Below, one piece after another: positions 17,431-26,441 of a stretch of DNA of 64,000 nt (position 1 is its first letter; every line of letters begins with the position of its first letter). The notes under the pieces were generated by a model. That model had not been told where the DNA came from. It ran no database searches and worked only from the letters and a program-made list of their open reading frames with translations. The translations under genes and the position numbers were made by a program. The stretch comes from Streptomyces humicola (lineage in GTDB: Bacteria; Actinomycetota; Actinomycetes; Streptomycetales; Streptomycetaceae), in NCBI RefSeq assembly GCF_024436035.1, contig NZ_JANFNG010000003.1, positions 310,001 through 374,000 of the forward strand. The letters are read 5' to 3'.

Positions 17431-17478
17431 AACGGCGGTGGGCGCCTCACCGGTCACCGGGTGGCGCCCACCGCCGTT
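17431..17478 (+). terminator. Terminator of the DUF6230 operon
   Basis: A perfect 16-bp stem: AACGGCGGTGGGCGCC (17431-17446) and GGCGCCCACCGCCGTT (17463-17478), loop 16 nt. It starts 15 nt after the stop and also faces the end of galE, so it may act in both directions. Confidence 0.85.
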
Positions 17479-17522
17479 CGCTTCTGCGCCCGCTCACAGT
17501 TTCGCTCGTCTGCGTGCGCGCC

Positions 17523-18494
17523 CTACGCGTCGTGCCGGGCCCGCCATCCCGCCCATGCCGAGGAGATCATCTCGTCCACGCCGTACTGCGCCGACCAGCC
17601 CAGCTCGGAGCGGATGCGCTCCGCCGAGGCCACCACGCGCGCCGGGTCGCCGGGCCGTCGCCCCTCGACCTTCGGCTCCACGGCCTCGTGGCCGGTGATC
17701 GTGCGGATCCGGCCGACCATCTCGGTCACGGAGACGCCCTCGCCGCGTCCGATGTTGACCGTCAGATCGCCCGTCGCCCCCGCCGCCAGCCGCCGCGCGG
17801 CGGCGAGGTGTGCCGAGGCGATGTCCTGGACATGGATGTAGTCGCGGATGCAGGTGCCGTCGGGTGTCGGGTAGTCGTCCCCGAAGATCAGCGGAGCCAG
17901 GCCCTGGTCGAGCTTCTCGAAGACCATCGGCACCAGGTTGAAGATGCCGACGTCCGCCAGCTCAGGCTGCGCCGCCCCCGCGACGTTGAAGTACCGCAGG
18001 CACGTGGTGGCGAGGCCGTGCGCCTTCCCTGTCGCCCGAACGAGCCACTCGCCGGCCAGCTTGGTCTCTCCGTACGGGTTGATCGGGGCGCAGGGCGTGT
18101 CCTCTGTCACAAGGTCGACGTCGGGCATGCCGTAGACCGCCGCGGAGGAGGAGAAGACGAAGTGCTGCAGGCCGGCGTCGATGACCGCACTGAGCAGCAC
18201 CTCCAGGCCGTGCACGTTCTCCCGGTAGTACAGCAGCGGCTCGGCGACCGACTGCGGGACCTGCTTCTTCGCGGCGAGGTGCACCACACCTGTCACACTG
18301 TGCTCGGCGATGGTGCGGTCCAGCAGCTCGCGGTCGAGGGTGGACCCCTTCACCAGCGGAATGGACTCTGGCAGCCGCTCCCGGATACCGGTCGAAAGGT
18401 CGTCGAGCACGACGACGCGCTCGCCTGCGTCCGCCATGGCATGCGCCACGTGCGACCCGATGTAGCCTGCACCACCTGTGATCAACCACGTCAT
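17523..18494 (-). CDS. galE: UDP-glucose 4-epimerase
   Basis: A 323-residue extended short-chain dehydrogenase. NAD is bound by GGAGYIG (residues 7-13); catalysis uses FSSSAAVYG (114-122) and Y141-X3-K145 (YGETK). It interconverts UDP-glucose and UDP-galactose for galactose use and cell-wall glycans. The ATG at 18494 places GGAGYIG at the standard N-terminal position; an upstream start would add 15 unconserved residues. It is divergent from the glycosyltransferase genes starting at 18606, suggesting supply of UDP-galactose to that pathway. Confidence 0.93.
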   Translation of the reverse strand: MTWLITGGAGYIGSHVAHAMADAGERVVVLDDLSTGIRERLPESIPLVKGSTLDRELLDRTIAEHSVTGVVHLAAKKQVPQSVAEPLLYYRENVHGLEVLLSAVIDAGLQHFVFSSSAAVYGMPDVDLVTEDTPCAPINPYGETKLAGEWLVRATGKAHGLATTCLRYFNVAGAAQPELADVGIFNLVPMVFEKLDQGLAPLIFGDDYPTPDGTCIRDYIHVQDIASAHLAAARRLAAGATGDLTVNIGRGEGVSVTEMVGRIRTITGHEAVEPKVEGRRPGDPARVVASAERIRSELGWSAQYGVDEMISSAWAGWRARHDA

Positions 18495-18605
18495 GCCCGA
18501 CAGCCTAAAGGGCGTCGCTCTGCCGTAGGATTTCAGCACTTAAAAATTCATCTTCCGTCTGCAACCCGTCCCACACTCGCCGCGTCTTACAGGAATCGTC
18601 ACTCC

Positions 18606-20879
18606 ATGACCCACTCCACGGCGTTCAGCGTCAGCGTCAGCGTCATCGTCACCGCCCGCGACGCGCAGGGGCACCTGAGGGAGTGCCTCGACAGCATCCT
18701 TCGACAAGAAGGGCAAACCGGGCATTTCGCTCCGGTGCTGGATGTCATCGGCGTCGACAACGCCTCCACCGACGCCACGGCCGCCATCTTCGACGAGTAC
18801 GCAGACCGCGACGAACGTGTGAAGGTGATCCACCTCCCGCACCGGCTCACCGCGGGCGAAGCGAGGGACACGGGCGTCCAACAGGCGAACGGCGGCTATC
18901 TGCTCTTCCTCGACGGGCGCGACATCCTCCTCCCGGGCGCGCCGGCCGCACTCGCCCGGCGCGTCGCCGAGGCCGGCGAGCCGGACGTCGTCCTCTTCGA
19001 CCATGTGCGCGCCCACTGGTCGAACCCCGCGATCCCCAGCGGTGACGCGAAACACTTCCAAGAGCTGGGCCGGGACGCGTTCGGTCTTGCCGCACACCCC
19101 GAGGTGCTGCAGGTCACCGCGAGCCTCGCCAACCGGCTCGTCCGCACCGGTTTCTACCGGGACCACCTCGACCTGTTCACCAACGACGACTACGAACCGG
19201 CCCTCCCCGGCATCGGCAGTCTGCTCGTCGCCGAGCGCATCGCGATCCACGACGCGATCTGCGTACGGGTGCGCGAGCCGGAGGCCACGGCGCCCGAGGG
19301 GCACTTGACCCTCTTCCCGCAGTACGAGCGGCTGTGGGAGCTGCTGGAGCGCCCGTCGTTCACCGCCGAGCACCGCCTGCTCGTCTTCAACAGCCAGATC
19401 CAGCGGTACCTGAAGGTGCTGACCCTGCCCGGGCTGAGCGAGCGCGATCAGGCAGAGTTCTTCCGCGCAGCCGCCCAGCACTTCCGGCGTTTCAGGCCCG
19501 TCGGCTACACCCGCCCGGCCAATCTCAACGGCGTGCGCCACTCGATGCTGGAGCGCGGCTCGTTCTCCGGCTACCGGGCGCTGCAGGCGGCCAACCGCAG
19601 GCGTCGGGGGCTGCGCACGGTGGCCGTCAAGGCCAAGCAGGTACTCGGCGAGAAGGCGCGTGACGGCGCCTACCGCGAGCTGATGCGGCTGCCGCTTGAG
19701 GAGGACCTTGCGGTCTTCTCCGCCTACTGGGATCGCGGGCTGGCCTGCAGCCCCGCCGCGATCTCCGTCAAGCTGGCCGAACTCGCCCCGAACATCCGGC
19801 AGTTGTGGGTGGTGCGCCGCGCCAACGTGCCGCTGGTCCCGCCGGGCATCGACTACATCGTGCCCGGCACCCGCCGCTACTGGCTGGCGATGGCCCGCGC
19901 CAAATACTTCGTCAACAACGTCAACTTCCCGGACACCATCCTCAAGCGGCCCGGCCAGATCCACGTCCAGACCCATCACGGCACCCCCCTCAAGCGAATG
20001 GGCGTCGACCAGATCCCCTTCCCCGCCACCTCCCGCGGCGAGAACTACGAAGCACTGCTGGAGCGGTGCGCCCGCTGGGACTTCTCCGTCTCCGCCAACC
20101 AGCACTCCACCGAGACCTGGCAGCGCGCCTATCCCGTGCCGTTCACCTCGCTGGACTACGGCTACCCGCGCAACGACGTCTTCTACAGCGCAAGCGCCGA
20201 GGACGTGCTGCGTGTGCGTGAGCGGCTGGGCATCGCCCCGGGACGCAAGGCGGTGCTGTACTGCCCCACCCACCGCGACTACGAGGCCGAGTGGACCCCG
20301 CGCCTGGACCTGGAGCGGCTGGCGGCACGCCTCGGCGACGACTTCGTGCTGCTGGTGCGCGGACACTACTTCTACGACCGCGGGCTGTCCCCGCTGGAGG
20401 ACCTGCACCGGCGCGGGGTGATCATCGATGTGTCCACCTACGACTCGGTCGAGGAGCTCTGCCTCGCCTCCGACGCCTTGATCACCGACTACTCCTCGGT
20501 GATGTTCGACTACGCCAACCTGGACCGGCCGATCGTGGTGTTCGCCGACGACTGGGAGACCTACTCGGTCACCCGCGGCGTCTACTTCGACCTGACCACG
20601 ACCAGCCCCGGCGCGGTCGCCCGCAGCCAGGACGAGGTCGAGGAGCTGTTCGCGTCGGGCGCCTGGTGCGACGAGGCGGCGGCGGCCGACCGCGCCGCGT
20701 TCCGCCGCAAGTTCTGCGAGTTCGACGACGGGAACGCAGCCGAGCGCGTTGTACGCCATGTTTTTCTCAATGAGAGGGGCCTGGGGGAGAAGGGCGTGCC
20801 GCCGATCGTCCCCGTCGACCAGCGCACCCCCGCGCCCACTCCCGACAAGGCCGCCGCGCTGGGCCCGCTGGACGGGTGA
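18606..20879 (+). CDS. GT2 glycosyltransferase fused to CDP-glycerol/polyol-phosphate transferase
   Basis: A 757-residue bifunctional protein. Residues 5-300 are a GT2 fold (VSVIVTARDAQGHLRECLDS, DNASTDAT) in which the metal-binding loop reads LFLDGRD rather than the usual DSDD. Residues 380-720 match CDP-glycerol glycerophosphotransferases: THHGTPLKRMG near 456 and TDYSSVMFDYANLDRPIVVF near 625. Such proteins build teichoic or related poly(polyol phosphate) wall polymers at the cytoplasmic membrane face. The start ATG follows CAGGAATCG after an AT-rich leader. The end overlaps by 4 nt an alternative GTG start of the next GT2 gene. Confidence 0.87.
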   Translation: MTHSTAFSVSVSVIVTARDAQGHLRECLDSILRQEGQTGHFAPVLDVIGVDNASTDATAAIFDEYADRDERVKVIHLPHRLTAGEARDTGVQQANGGYLLFLDGRDILLPGAPAALARRVAEAGEPDVVLFDHVRAHWSNPAIPSGDAKHFQELGRDAFGLAAHPEVLQVTASLANRLVRTGFYRDHLDLFTNDDYEPALPGIGSLLVAERIAIHDAICVRVREPEATAPEGHLTLFPQYERLWELLERPSFTAEHRLLVFNSQIQRYLKVLTLPGLSERDQAEFFRAAAQHFRRFRPVGYTRPANLNGVRHSMLERGSFSGYRALQAANRRRRGLRTVAVKAKQVLGEKARDGAYRELMRLPLEEDLAVFSAYWDRGLACSPAAISVKLAELAPNIRQLWVVRRANVPLVPPGIDYIVPGTRRYWLAMARAKYFVNNVNFPDTILKRPGQIHVQTHHGTPLKRMGVDQIPFPATSRGENYEALLERCARWDFSVSANQHSTETWQRAYPVPFTSLDYGYPRNDVFYSASAEDVLRVRERLGIAPGRKAVLYCPTHRDYEAEWTPRLDLERLAARLGDDFVLLVRGHYFYDRGLSPLEDLHRRGVIIDVSTYDSVEELCLASDALITDYSSVMFDYANLDRPIVVFADDWETYSVTRGVYFDLTTTSPGAVARSQDEVEELFASGAWCDEAAAADRAAFRRKFCEFDDGNAAERVVRHVFLNERGLGEKGVPPIVPVDQRTPAPTPDKAAALGPLDG

Positions 20880-20938
20880 GCCGCACGGCGTCACACCCTA
20901 AGCTCGCCTTGCCACGTAGAAGTTCCCCGGAGGACCCC

Positions 20939-22621
20939 ATGGCCCCGACGGCCCCTGACGTCACGGTCACCGTCATCGTCTACAACGACGCCGAACGACT
21001 CCCGCGCGCGGTGGAGTCCTTGCGTCGTCAGACGCTGCGCAACATCGAGATCATCATCAGCGACGACCACTCGACGGACAACACACCCGAGGTGGCGAAG
21101 GCCCTGGCGGCGCAGGACGACCGGATCGTCTACAACCGGCTGCCGCAGAACAGCGGCGGCTGCAGTGCGCCGCGCAACTCGGCGATCGGGATCGCCCGTG
21201 CCCCGTTCCTGATGTTCCTCGACAGCGACGACGAACTGCCGGAGCGTGCCTGCGAGATGCTGCTGAACGAGCTGCGCGCCGACGACACCGTGGACTTCGC
21301 GATGGGCGGCGTCGAGCGGGTGCGCACGGACACCGGCTCCGTCTCGTCCTGGCACCCGCACCTGTTCACCAAGAAGCGCACGGTGCGCGGCATCCGGCAG
21401 CAGCCCGGGATGCTCTTCGAGCACCTGTCGACCAACAAGATGTACCGGCGCGAGTTCATCGACCGCCATCAGCTGCGCTTCCCCGAGGGCATCCACTACG
21501 AGGACCAGCTCTTCTCGGCCCAGGCCTACTGCCTGGCGCGCGCCTTCGCCGTGCTCCCGGACCCGGTCTACCGCTGGTACATCTCACCGTTCGAGGCGGT
21601 CGACTCGCTGTCGATCTCCAACCAGCGCCACCGCATCGAGAACGTCCGCGACCGCGTCAACGTGGCTCGCCTCATCGACGACTTCCTCGTCGAGAGCGGC
21701 CACGAGGAGATCAAGGCCGACAAGGACTTCAAGTTCCTCAAGCACGACCTGCGGATGTACACCGGCGACCTGCCCTACCGCACCACCGACTGGATCAAGC
21801 AGTTCGCCGACGAGGTCTCCCCGTACCTGGCGACTCTCGCCCCGGAGGCGTTCCAGCGGCTGCCGCGCGACCAGCGCGTCGTGATCCAGCTGGTGCGCAG
21901 CGGACGGTACGAGGAGGCGCAGCTCGCCGCCCGCGGCGTGGGACGTGACGTGGCGCCCCGGGAGATCACCGAGGACGGCGACGGGCGCGTCTACTGGGGT
22001 CCGGTTGTCCCCGCCGACCCTCAGGCGGCGCGCGAGCTGGACGTGACCGATCTGGAGCTGCACGACCGGCCGTTCCGCACCACGATGCTCCGCCATGAGA
22101 TCACCCGCGTCGAGCCGGGCACGGGATCGCGCGTCACCCTCGACGTGCGCACCTACGACCCGGGCGCCCAGCTGCCGATGGGCCCGGTCGTCGCCACCGT
22201 CCACCTGGCGCCCACCGAGGACCACCGGCTGAGCACATCCTTCCGCCTCGACCCGGTCCGCCCGGGCCTCTTCGAGGGCCAGGTGACGCTGGACCTGGCG
22301 GCCGTTCCGCTGCCACCACACGGCTTCGCGGGGATCCGCCACCCGGTGCTGGCGATCACTCAGCACAAGCAGCACAACACCGGCCTGCTCCTTGCCCCGT
22401 TGGAGTTCCCGACGATGCGCAAGAAGATCGCGTACCGCCACGGCCTCGCCGAGCACATGGTCACGGTCGAGCCGGAGGGCCACGGCGCCGGGCGGCTGCA
22501 GGTGGTCTGGGAGCGCGCGGGACTGCTGGCAAAGGCCGAACCGCACCTGCCCGCCATCAACAAGGTCGTGGGACCGGGGCTGAAGCGGGCGCGCGGACTG
22601 GTCCGTGGCCTGATGAAGTGA
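20939..22621 (+). CDS. GT2 family glycosyltransferase
   Basis: A 560-residue protein with an N-terminal GT-A domain: VTVIVYNDAERLPRAVESLRRQ, SDDHSTDNT, SAPRNSAIG and the DxD-like LDSDDELPE near residues 93-98. The remaining 300 residues hold helical and beta-rich regions without a second recognisable catalytic domain. It likely adds sugars to the same wall polymer as the upstream fusion enzyme. The ATG at 20939 is preferred because CGGAGGACCCC lies directly upstream; the GTG at 20876 overlaps the previous stop but has no better site. Confidence 0.85.
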   Translation: MAPTAPDVTVTVIVYNDAERLPRAVESLRRQTLRNIEIIISDDHSTDNTPEVAKALAAQDDRIVYNRLPQNSGGCSAPRNSAIGIARAPFLMFLDSDDELPERACEMLLNELRADDTVDFAMGGVERVRTDTGSVSSWHPHLFTKKRTVRGIRQQPGMLFEHLSTNKMYRREFIDRHQLRFPEGIHYEDQLFSAQAYCLARAFAVLPDPVYRWYISPFEAVDSLSISNQRHRIENVRDRVNVARLIDDFLVESGHEEIKADKDFKFLKHDLRMYTGDLPYRTTDWIKQFADEVSPYLATLAPEAFQRLPRDQRVVIQLVRSGRYEEAQLAARGVGRDVAPREITEDGDGRVYWGPVVPADPQAARELDVTDLELHDRPFRTTMLRHEITRVEPGTGSRVTLDVRTYDPGAQLPMGPVVATVHLAPTEDHRLSTSFRLDPVRPGLFEGQVTLDLAAVPLPPHGFAGIRHPVLAITQHKQHNTGLLLAPLEFPTMRKKIAYRHGLAEHMVTVEPEGHGAGRLQVVWERAGLLAKAEPHLPAINKVVGPGLKRARGLVRGLMK

Positions 22622-22624
22622 GAC

Positions 22625-22650
22625 GAGGGGGCCGGACCTCCGGCCCCCTC
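22625..22650. terminator. Bidirectional terminator between convergent genes
   Basis: GAGGGGGCCGGA (22625-22636) and TCCGGCCCCCTC (22639-22650) make a perfect 12-bp stem between the converging GT2 gene and the membrane protein gene. Confidence 0.8.
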
Positions 22651-22667
22651 CGCCGATCGGCGACCGC

Positions 22668-24263
22668 TCAGCGGACGATCTTGAAGAGCAGCTCGCCCTT
22701 CGGCCCCTTCTCGACCAGCTGGAGCGCCGGGTCGTGTTCGCTCAGGCCGCCGTCGTGGGCGGTCTGCAGCACCCAGCCCACGTGGTATGCGTGCAGCAGC
22801 GCCAGCCTCTCCTCACGCGTGGTCGTCGGCGAGAAGTAGGCCTTGGTGTCCTTCGCCCGCTGCGCCGTGTCCTTGAGGAAGAAGTCCGGATAGCCCGACT
22901 CGACGGTGTACGGACCGTACGCGGGCAGTTGTCGCAGCGGGAAGTAGTCCTCGGTCATCACGACCCCGCCGTACGGAACATGCTTGGTCACCCAGGCGAA
23001 GGATCCCCACGTCTTCTGCGTCGGGGCCTTGCCGATGACCGGAAGCGACTTCGTCGGCAGTACATAGCTCAGCGTCCCCGCCTGCGCCCAGCAGCCCATC
23101 AGCAGCGCCGCGCCGGCAACCGTGCCGAGGATCGCCCGGTTGTCCCGGTCGGGTGCTTCGACGCACTCAACCGCCAGGGCGAGCTGGGCGGAGATCAGCA
23201 CCGCGGGCAGGATCCGTCCGTACGAGTAGTGGCCGGTGATCCCGCCGACGGCGAAGACCAGGACGCCGAGCGCGAAGAGCAGCACCAGCGGGTCGCGCCG
23301 GTCGCGGCGGAAGCGCATCCACAGCGCGACCACCCCGACGAGCACAAGCCCGTAGTGCGAGAACAGGTGCTCGTACAGCGGCTTGTGGACGGAGTCGAGA
23401 CCGCCGACGCCGAGCAGTGAAAGGAACGAGTAGTACGGCCAGACCAGCAGGATCGCCAGCGCGAGCGCCGCGGCCACGGCGACCCGCAGCCACACCGCGA
23501 GGGCGGGGAAGGGGCGCGCGCCGAGCAGCAGCGCCAGCAGCCCGCAGACGGCAACCACGCCGGTGAACTGGTGGACGAGCATGACGAGCGCGAGCAGCAC
23601 GCCGAGCCCGAGGAACGCGGGCAGCTTCCAGCCGCGCGTCAGCGCCTTGCGCAGCAGCGCCCACAGGTGCAACGAGGCGCCGAGCGCGAACGTGCTCGGG
23701 TAGGCGAGGCAGAGCGCGAGCGAGGTGAGCCCCGGGAAGCCGCTCCAGGTGAACAGTCCCCAGCCCATCAGGAGCGTCATGGACAGGATCGCCAGCGGCA
23801 CCGCCGCGCGCCGCCGGGTCAGCGTGCGCACGAAGTGGTGGATGCCGGTGACCAGCAACACCAGGTCGACCAGGGCGGCGAAGTGCAGCACGCCGAAGGT
23901 CGAAACGCCGGTGACCTGGCCGATGACGGCGAGAGCGGCCATCCACGGCGAGTAGTACGGGCTCGCCACATCCGCGTTGACCAGCGGGTCGCCCGGGTTG
24001 CCCAGATCGTGCCGCAGCCGTTCGATCGTCGCGGCGTGAATGCCGAGATCGCCCGCCCACGGCAGCCGTATGACCATGAGCGCGAGCAGGACGACGATCA
24101 GCCCGGCGGCGACGGCAACGCCCTTCCACAGCCGGTTCGCCCGCACCCAGCTCACCCGCGTGTCCCTGCGGAGGCGCGACAGCCGGCCGGCCGCGGCGTC
24201 GGTGCCCCGCGGCTCGGCCGGCTCGGCGGCGCTCTTGGCGCCCTTGTCAGCCGCGACGCGCAC
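22668..24263 (-). CDS. Large multi-pass membrane protein, possible GT-C type glycosyltransferase
   Basis: A 531-residue protein with about eleven hydrophobic segments. The first extracytoplasmic loop (LPWAGDLGIHAATIERLRHD...ASPYYSPWMAAL) contains an acidic residue shortly after the first membrane span, the usual place for the catalytic acid of GT-C enzymes that use polyprenyl-phosphate sugars. The C-terminal 130 residues are soluble. The GTG start overlaps the polyprenol-phosphate-mannose synthase gene by 17 nt, which suggests that the two cooperate. No family name can be given with confidence. Confidence 0.7.
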   Translation of the reverse strand: MRVAADKGAKSAAEPAEPRGTDAAAGRLSRLRRDTRVSWVRANRLWKGVAVAAGLIVVLLALMVIRLPWAGDLGIHAATIERLRHDLGNPGDPLVNADVASPYYSPWMAALAVIGQVTGVSTFGVLHFAALVDLVLLVTGIHHFVRTLTRRRAAVPLAILSMTLLMGWGLFTWSGFPGLTSLALCLAYPSTFALGASLHLWALLRKALTRGWKLPAFLGLGVLLALVMLVHQFTGVVAVCGLLALLLGARPFPALAVWLRVAVAAALALAILLVWPYYSFLSLLGVGGLDSVHKPLYEHLFSHYGLVLVGVVALWMRFRRDRRDPLVLLFALGVLVFAVGGITGHYSYGRILPAVLISAQLALAVECVEAPDRDNRAILGTVAGAALLMGCWAQAGTLSYVLPTKSLPVIGKAPTQKTWGSFAWVTKHVPYGGVVMTEDYFPLRQLPAYGPYTVESGYPDFFLKDTAQRAKDTKAYFSPTTTREERLALLHAYHVGWVLQTAHDGGLSEHDPALQLVEKGPKGELLFKIVR

Positions 24264-25077
24264 GGGACGAATCCAAACGCAGCTTCCAGGGCAGGACGGC
24301 CGACTCGAACTGGACGGCGGCCGTCATCTTGGAGGCGCCGATCTGGCGCTCCTCGAAGTGGATCGGGACCTCGACGCCCGTGTAACCGGTGCGCACGGCC
24401 TGGTACTTCAGCTCCACCTGGAAGCTGTAGCCGTTGCTGCGCACCTCCGCGAGCCGCATCGCGGTGACCACGTCGGCGCGCCACATCGCGAAGCCGGCCG
24501 TCACGTCGCGCAGCCCGGTGTGGAGCACGGCGCTGACGTACGCGTTGGCCCAGCGGGAGAGCAGCCTGCGGTGCAGGCCCCACTCCTCGGCGAGCCGGCC
24601 GCCGGCCACGTACCGGCTGCCGACGACGAAGCCCGCGCCGGTGGCCAGGGCCGTCCCCAGCATCTGCGGCACGTACTCGACCGGGTGGCTGCCGTCGGCG
24701 TCCATCTGCAGCACGTACTGCGCGCCCTCGGCGACCGCTTGGTCCATGCCCGCTGCGTAGGCGCGGCCGAGGCCGTCCTTGGCGGTGCGGTGCAGGACGG
24801 TGATGCGGGTGCGGTCCGCGCTGTTGTACTGCTTGGCGAGCGTCTCGGCGACCTCGCCGGTGCCGTCAGGGCTGTTGTCGTCCACCACCAGCAGTCGCAG
24901 CCCCTCCAGGTCGAGGCCCATCAGTGCCTCGGCCATCTTCGGGAGGTTGTCCGCCTCGTTGTAGGTGGGCATCACCACGGTCAGCGGGATGCGGCCCCAC
25001 TCCGGCGGCAGCGGCTGCGGCCGGCGCAGCGTGGCGTCGGCGCCGGTGGTCTGCGCGGGCATCCTCGTAGCACTCAT
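24247..25077 (-). CDS. Polyprenol monophosphomannose synthase
   Basis: A 276-residue GT2 enzyme of the DPM1 type: VVMPTYNEADNL, VVDDNSPDGTGEVAE, the metal site QMDADGSHP, and the C-terminal VEVPIHFEERQIGASKM signature. It moves mannose from GDP-mannose to polyprenyl phosphate at the membrane face, giving the donor for extracytoplasmic mannosylation. No membrane domain is attached. It sits between a GDP-mannose-type pyrophosphorylase gene (30 nt upstream) and a large membrane protein (17-nt overlap), a logical pathway order. Confidence 0.9.
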   Translation of the reverse strand: MSATRMPAQTTGADATLRRPQPLPPEWGRIPLTVVMPTYNEADNLPKMAEALMGLDLEGLRLLVVDDNSPDGTGEVAETLAKQYNSADRTRITVLHRTAKDGLGRAYAAGMDQAVAEGAQYVLQMDADGSHPVEYVPQMLGTALATGAGFVVGSRYVAGGRLAEEWGLHRRLLSRWANAYVSAVLHTGLRDVTAGFAMWRADVVTAMRLAEVRSNGYSFQVELKYQAVRTGYTGVEVPIHFEERQIGASKMTAAVQFESAVLPWKLRLDSSRARRG

Positions 25078-25107
25078 AAGGGTGTCTTCTCTGTCGGGCC
25101 GCGGCCG

Positions 25108-26187
25108 TCAGGGCTTGGGGGAGAAGCGGATCGCGGCGGCGGGGATCTGCGAGTGGCACCACACCCGCGCCCCGCTGAGCAGTTCGTTGTCCTCGCCGAC
25201 CTCGGCCCGGTCTCCGACGACGGCACCTTCCAACACCGTACGCGAACCGACCCGGGCTCCGGCGCCGACGAGCGAGGCCCGCACCTGGGCGCCCGCCTCG
25301 ATCACCGCGTCGTCGAGCACGACGCAGCCGTCGACCACGGCGTCCGCCGCGATCCGCGCTCCGGCGCCGACGACCGTGCCGCCGGTGAGCTTGGCGCCGT
25401 CGGCCACCTCGGCGCCGGGAAGCACCAGGTAGTCGCCGGTCGGCCCGGGGACGGCGGGGGAGGGAACCACGCCGCGCACCAGGTCGGCGGAGGCCTGGAT
25501 GAGCGCCGCGGGCTTACCCAGGTCCAACCAGTACGTCTTGTCGACCACGCCGTGCAGGTGGGCGCCGGAGGCGAGCAGCCCGGGGAAGGTCTCACGCTCG
25601 ACGGAGACCACGCGCCCGGCCGGGATGGTGTCGATGACGGAGCGGCGGAAGACGTAGCACCCGGCGTTGACCTGGTCGGTGACGATCTCCTCGGGACGCT
25701 GCGGCTTCTCGGTGAACGCCTGCACACGACCATCGGGGTCGGTCGGGACGAGCCCGAAGGCGCTGGGGTCCTCGACGCGGGTCAGGTGGAGGGAGACGTC
25801 CGCGCCGGCCGCCTGGTGGCTGCGGACCAGGCCAGCGATGTCGAGGCCGGTGAGAATGTCGCCGTTGAAGACCAGGACGGGCGCGTCCGGCCCCGACTCC
25901 AGAGCGGAGGCGGCGTTGCGGATCGCACCGCCGGTGCCGAGCGGCTCGTCCTCGTGGATGTAGGTGATCTTCAGGCCCAGTGCCGAGCCGTCACCGAAGT
26001 ACGGCTCGAAGACTTCGGCGAGGTAGGAGGTGGCGAGCACCACGTGCTCGACGCCCGCAGCCTGGGCCCTGGCGAGCTGGTGCGCGAGGAAGGGCACTCC
26101 GGCGGTGGGAACCATCGGCTTGGGGGTGTATTCCGTGACGGGGCGCAGACGGGACCCCTTCCCGCCGACCAGGAGGATCGCTTCCAC
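25108..26187 (-). CDS. Mannose-1-phosphate guanylyltransferase-like NDP-sugar pyrophosphorylase
   Basis: A 359-residue enzyme. Residues 1-230 are a nucleotidyltransferase fold with GGKGSRLRPVTEYTPKPMVP and VFNGDIL; residues 245-345 are a left-handed beta-helix of hexapeptide repeats (TVVGAGARIAADAVVDGCVV). Such proteins make GDP-mannose (or another NDP-sugar) from sugar-1-phosphate and NTP. The adjacent polyprenol-phosphate-mannose synthase favours GDP-mannose, but sequence alone does not settle the nucleotide. It is 254 nt after the start of the upstream mannosyltransferase-like gene, so it may have its own promoter. Confidence 0.85.
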   Translation of the reverse strand: MEAILLVGGKGSRLRPVTEYTPKPMVPTAGVPFLAHQLARAQAAGVEHVVLATSYLAEVFEPYFGDGSALGLKITYIHEDEPLGTGGAIRNAASALESGPDAPVLVFNGDILTGLDIAGLVRSHQAAGADVSLHLTRVEDPSAFGLVPTDPDGRVQAFTEKPQRPEEIVTDQVNAGCYVFRRSVIDTIPAGRVVSVERETFPGLLASGAHLHGVVDKTYWLDLGKPAALIQASADLVRGVVPSPAVPGPTGDYLVLPGAEVADGAKLTGGTVVGAGARIAADAVVDGCVVLDDAVIEAGAQVRASLVGAGARVGSRTVLEGAVVGDRAEVGEDNELLSGARVWCHSQIPAAAIRFSPKP

Positions 26188-26441
26188 TAACAGTTACCTC
26201 AATCACAGTTGGTCGATGTGCGAATGGCGATGCTACCGGGGCCGCGTGTGCGCCACGCATGGATCACATGCGGGCCACGTATGGCCGACGGGAGCGTCGG
26301 ACGCGCGATGCTACGCGAAGGGCGCCGTGACGCGAAAACCCGTTGCGCCGGAAGCACAGTTGTGCACCCCACTGAGTCAGACGGTTCGTGGTGGTGTCAC
26401 GTTCCGTTCATCAGGTCGCGGAATGGCAAAGGATCGACTGC

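Noticed and set aside
18540-20894. 784-codon minus-strand frame opposite the GT2/CDP-glycerol transferase gene
   Set aside because: It mirrors the codon bias of a clearly conserved enzyme; its translation is Val/Gly/Arg-rich without motifs.
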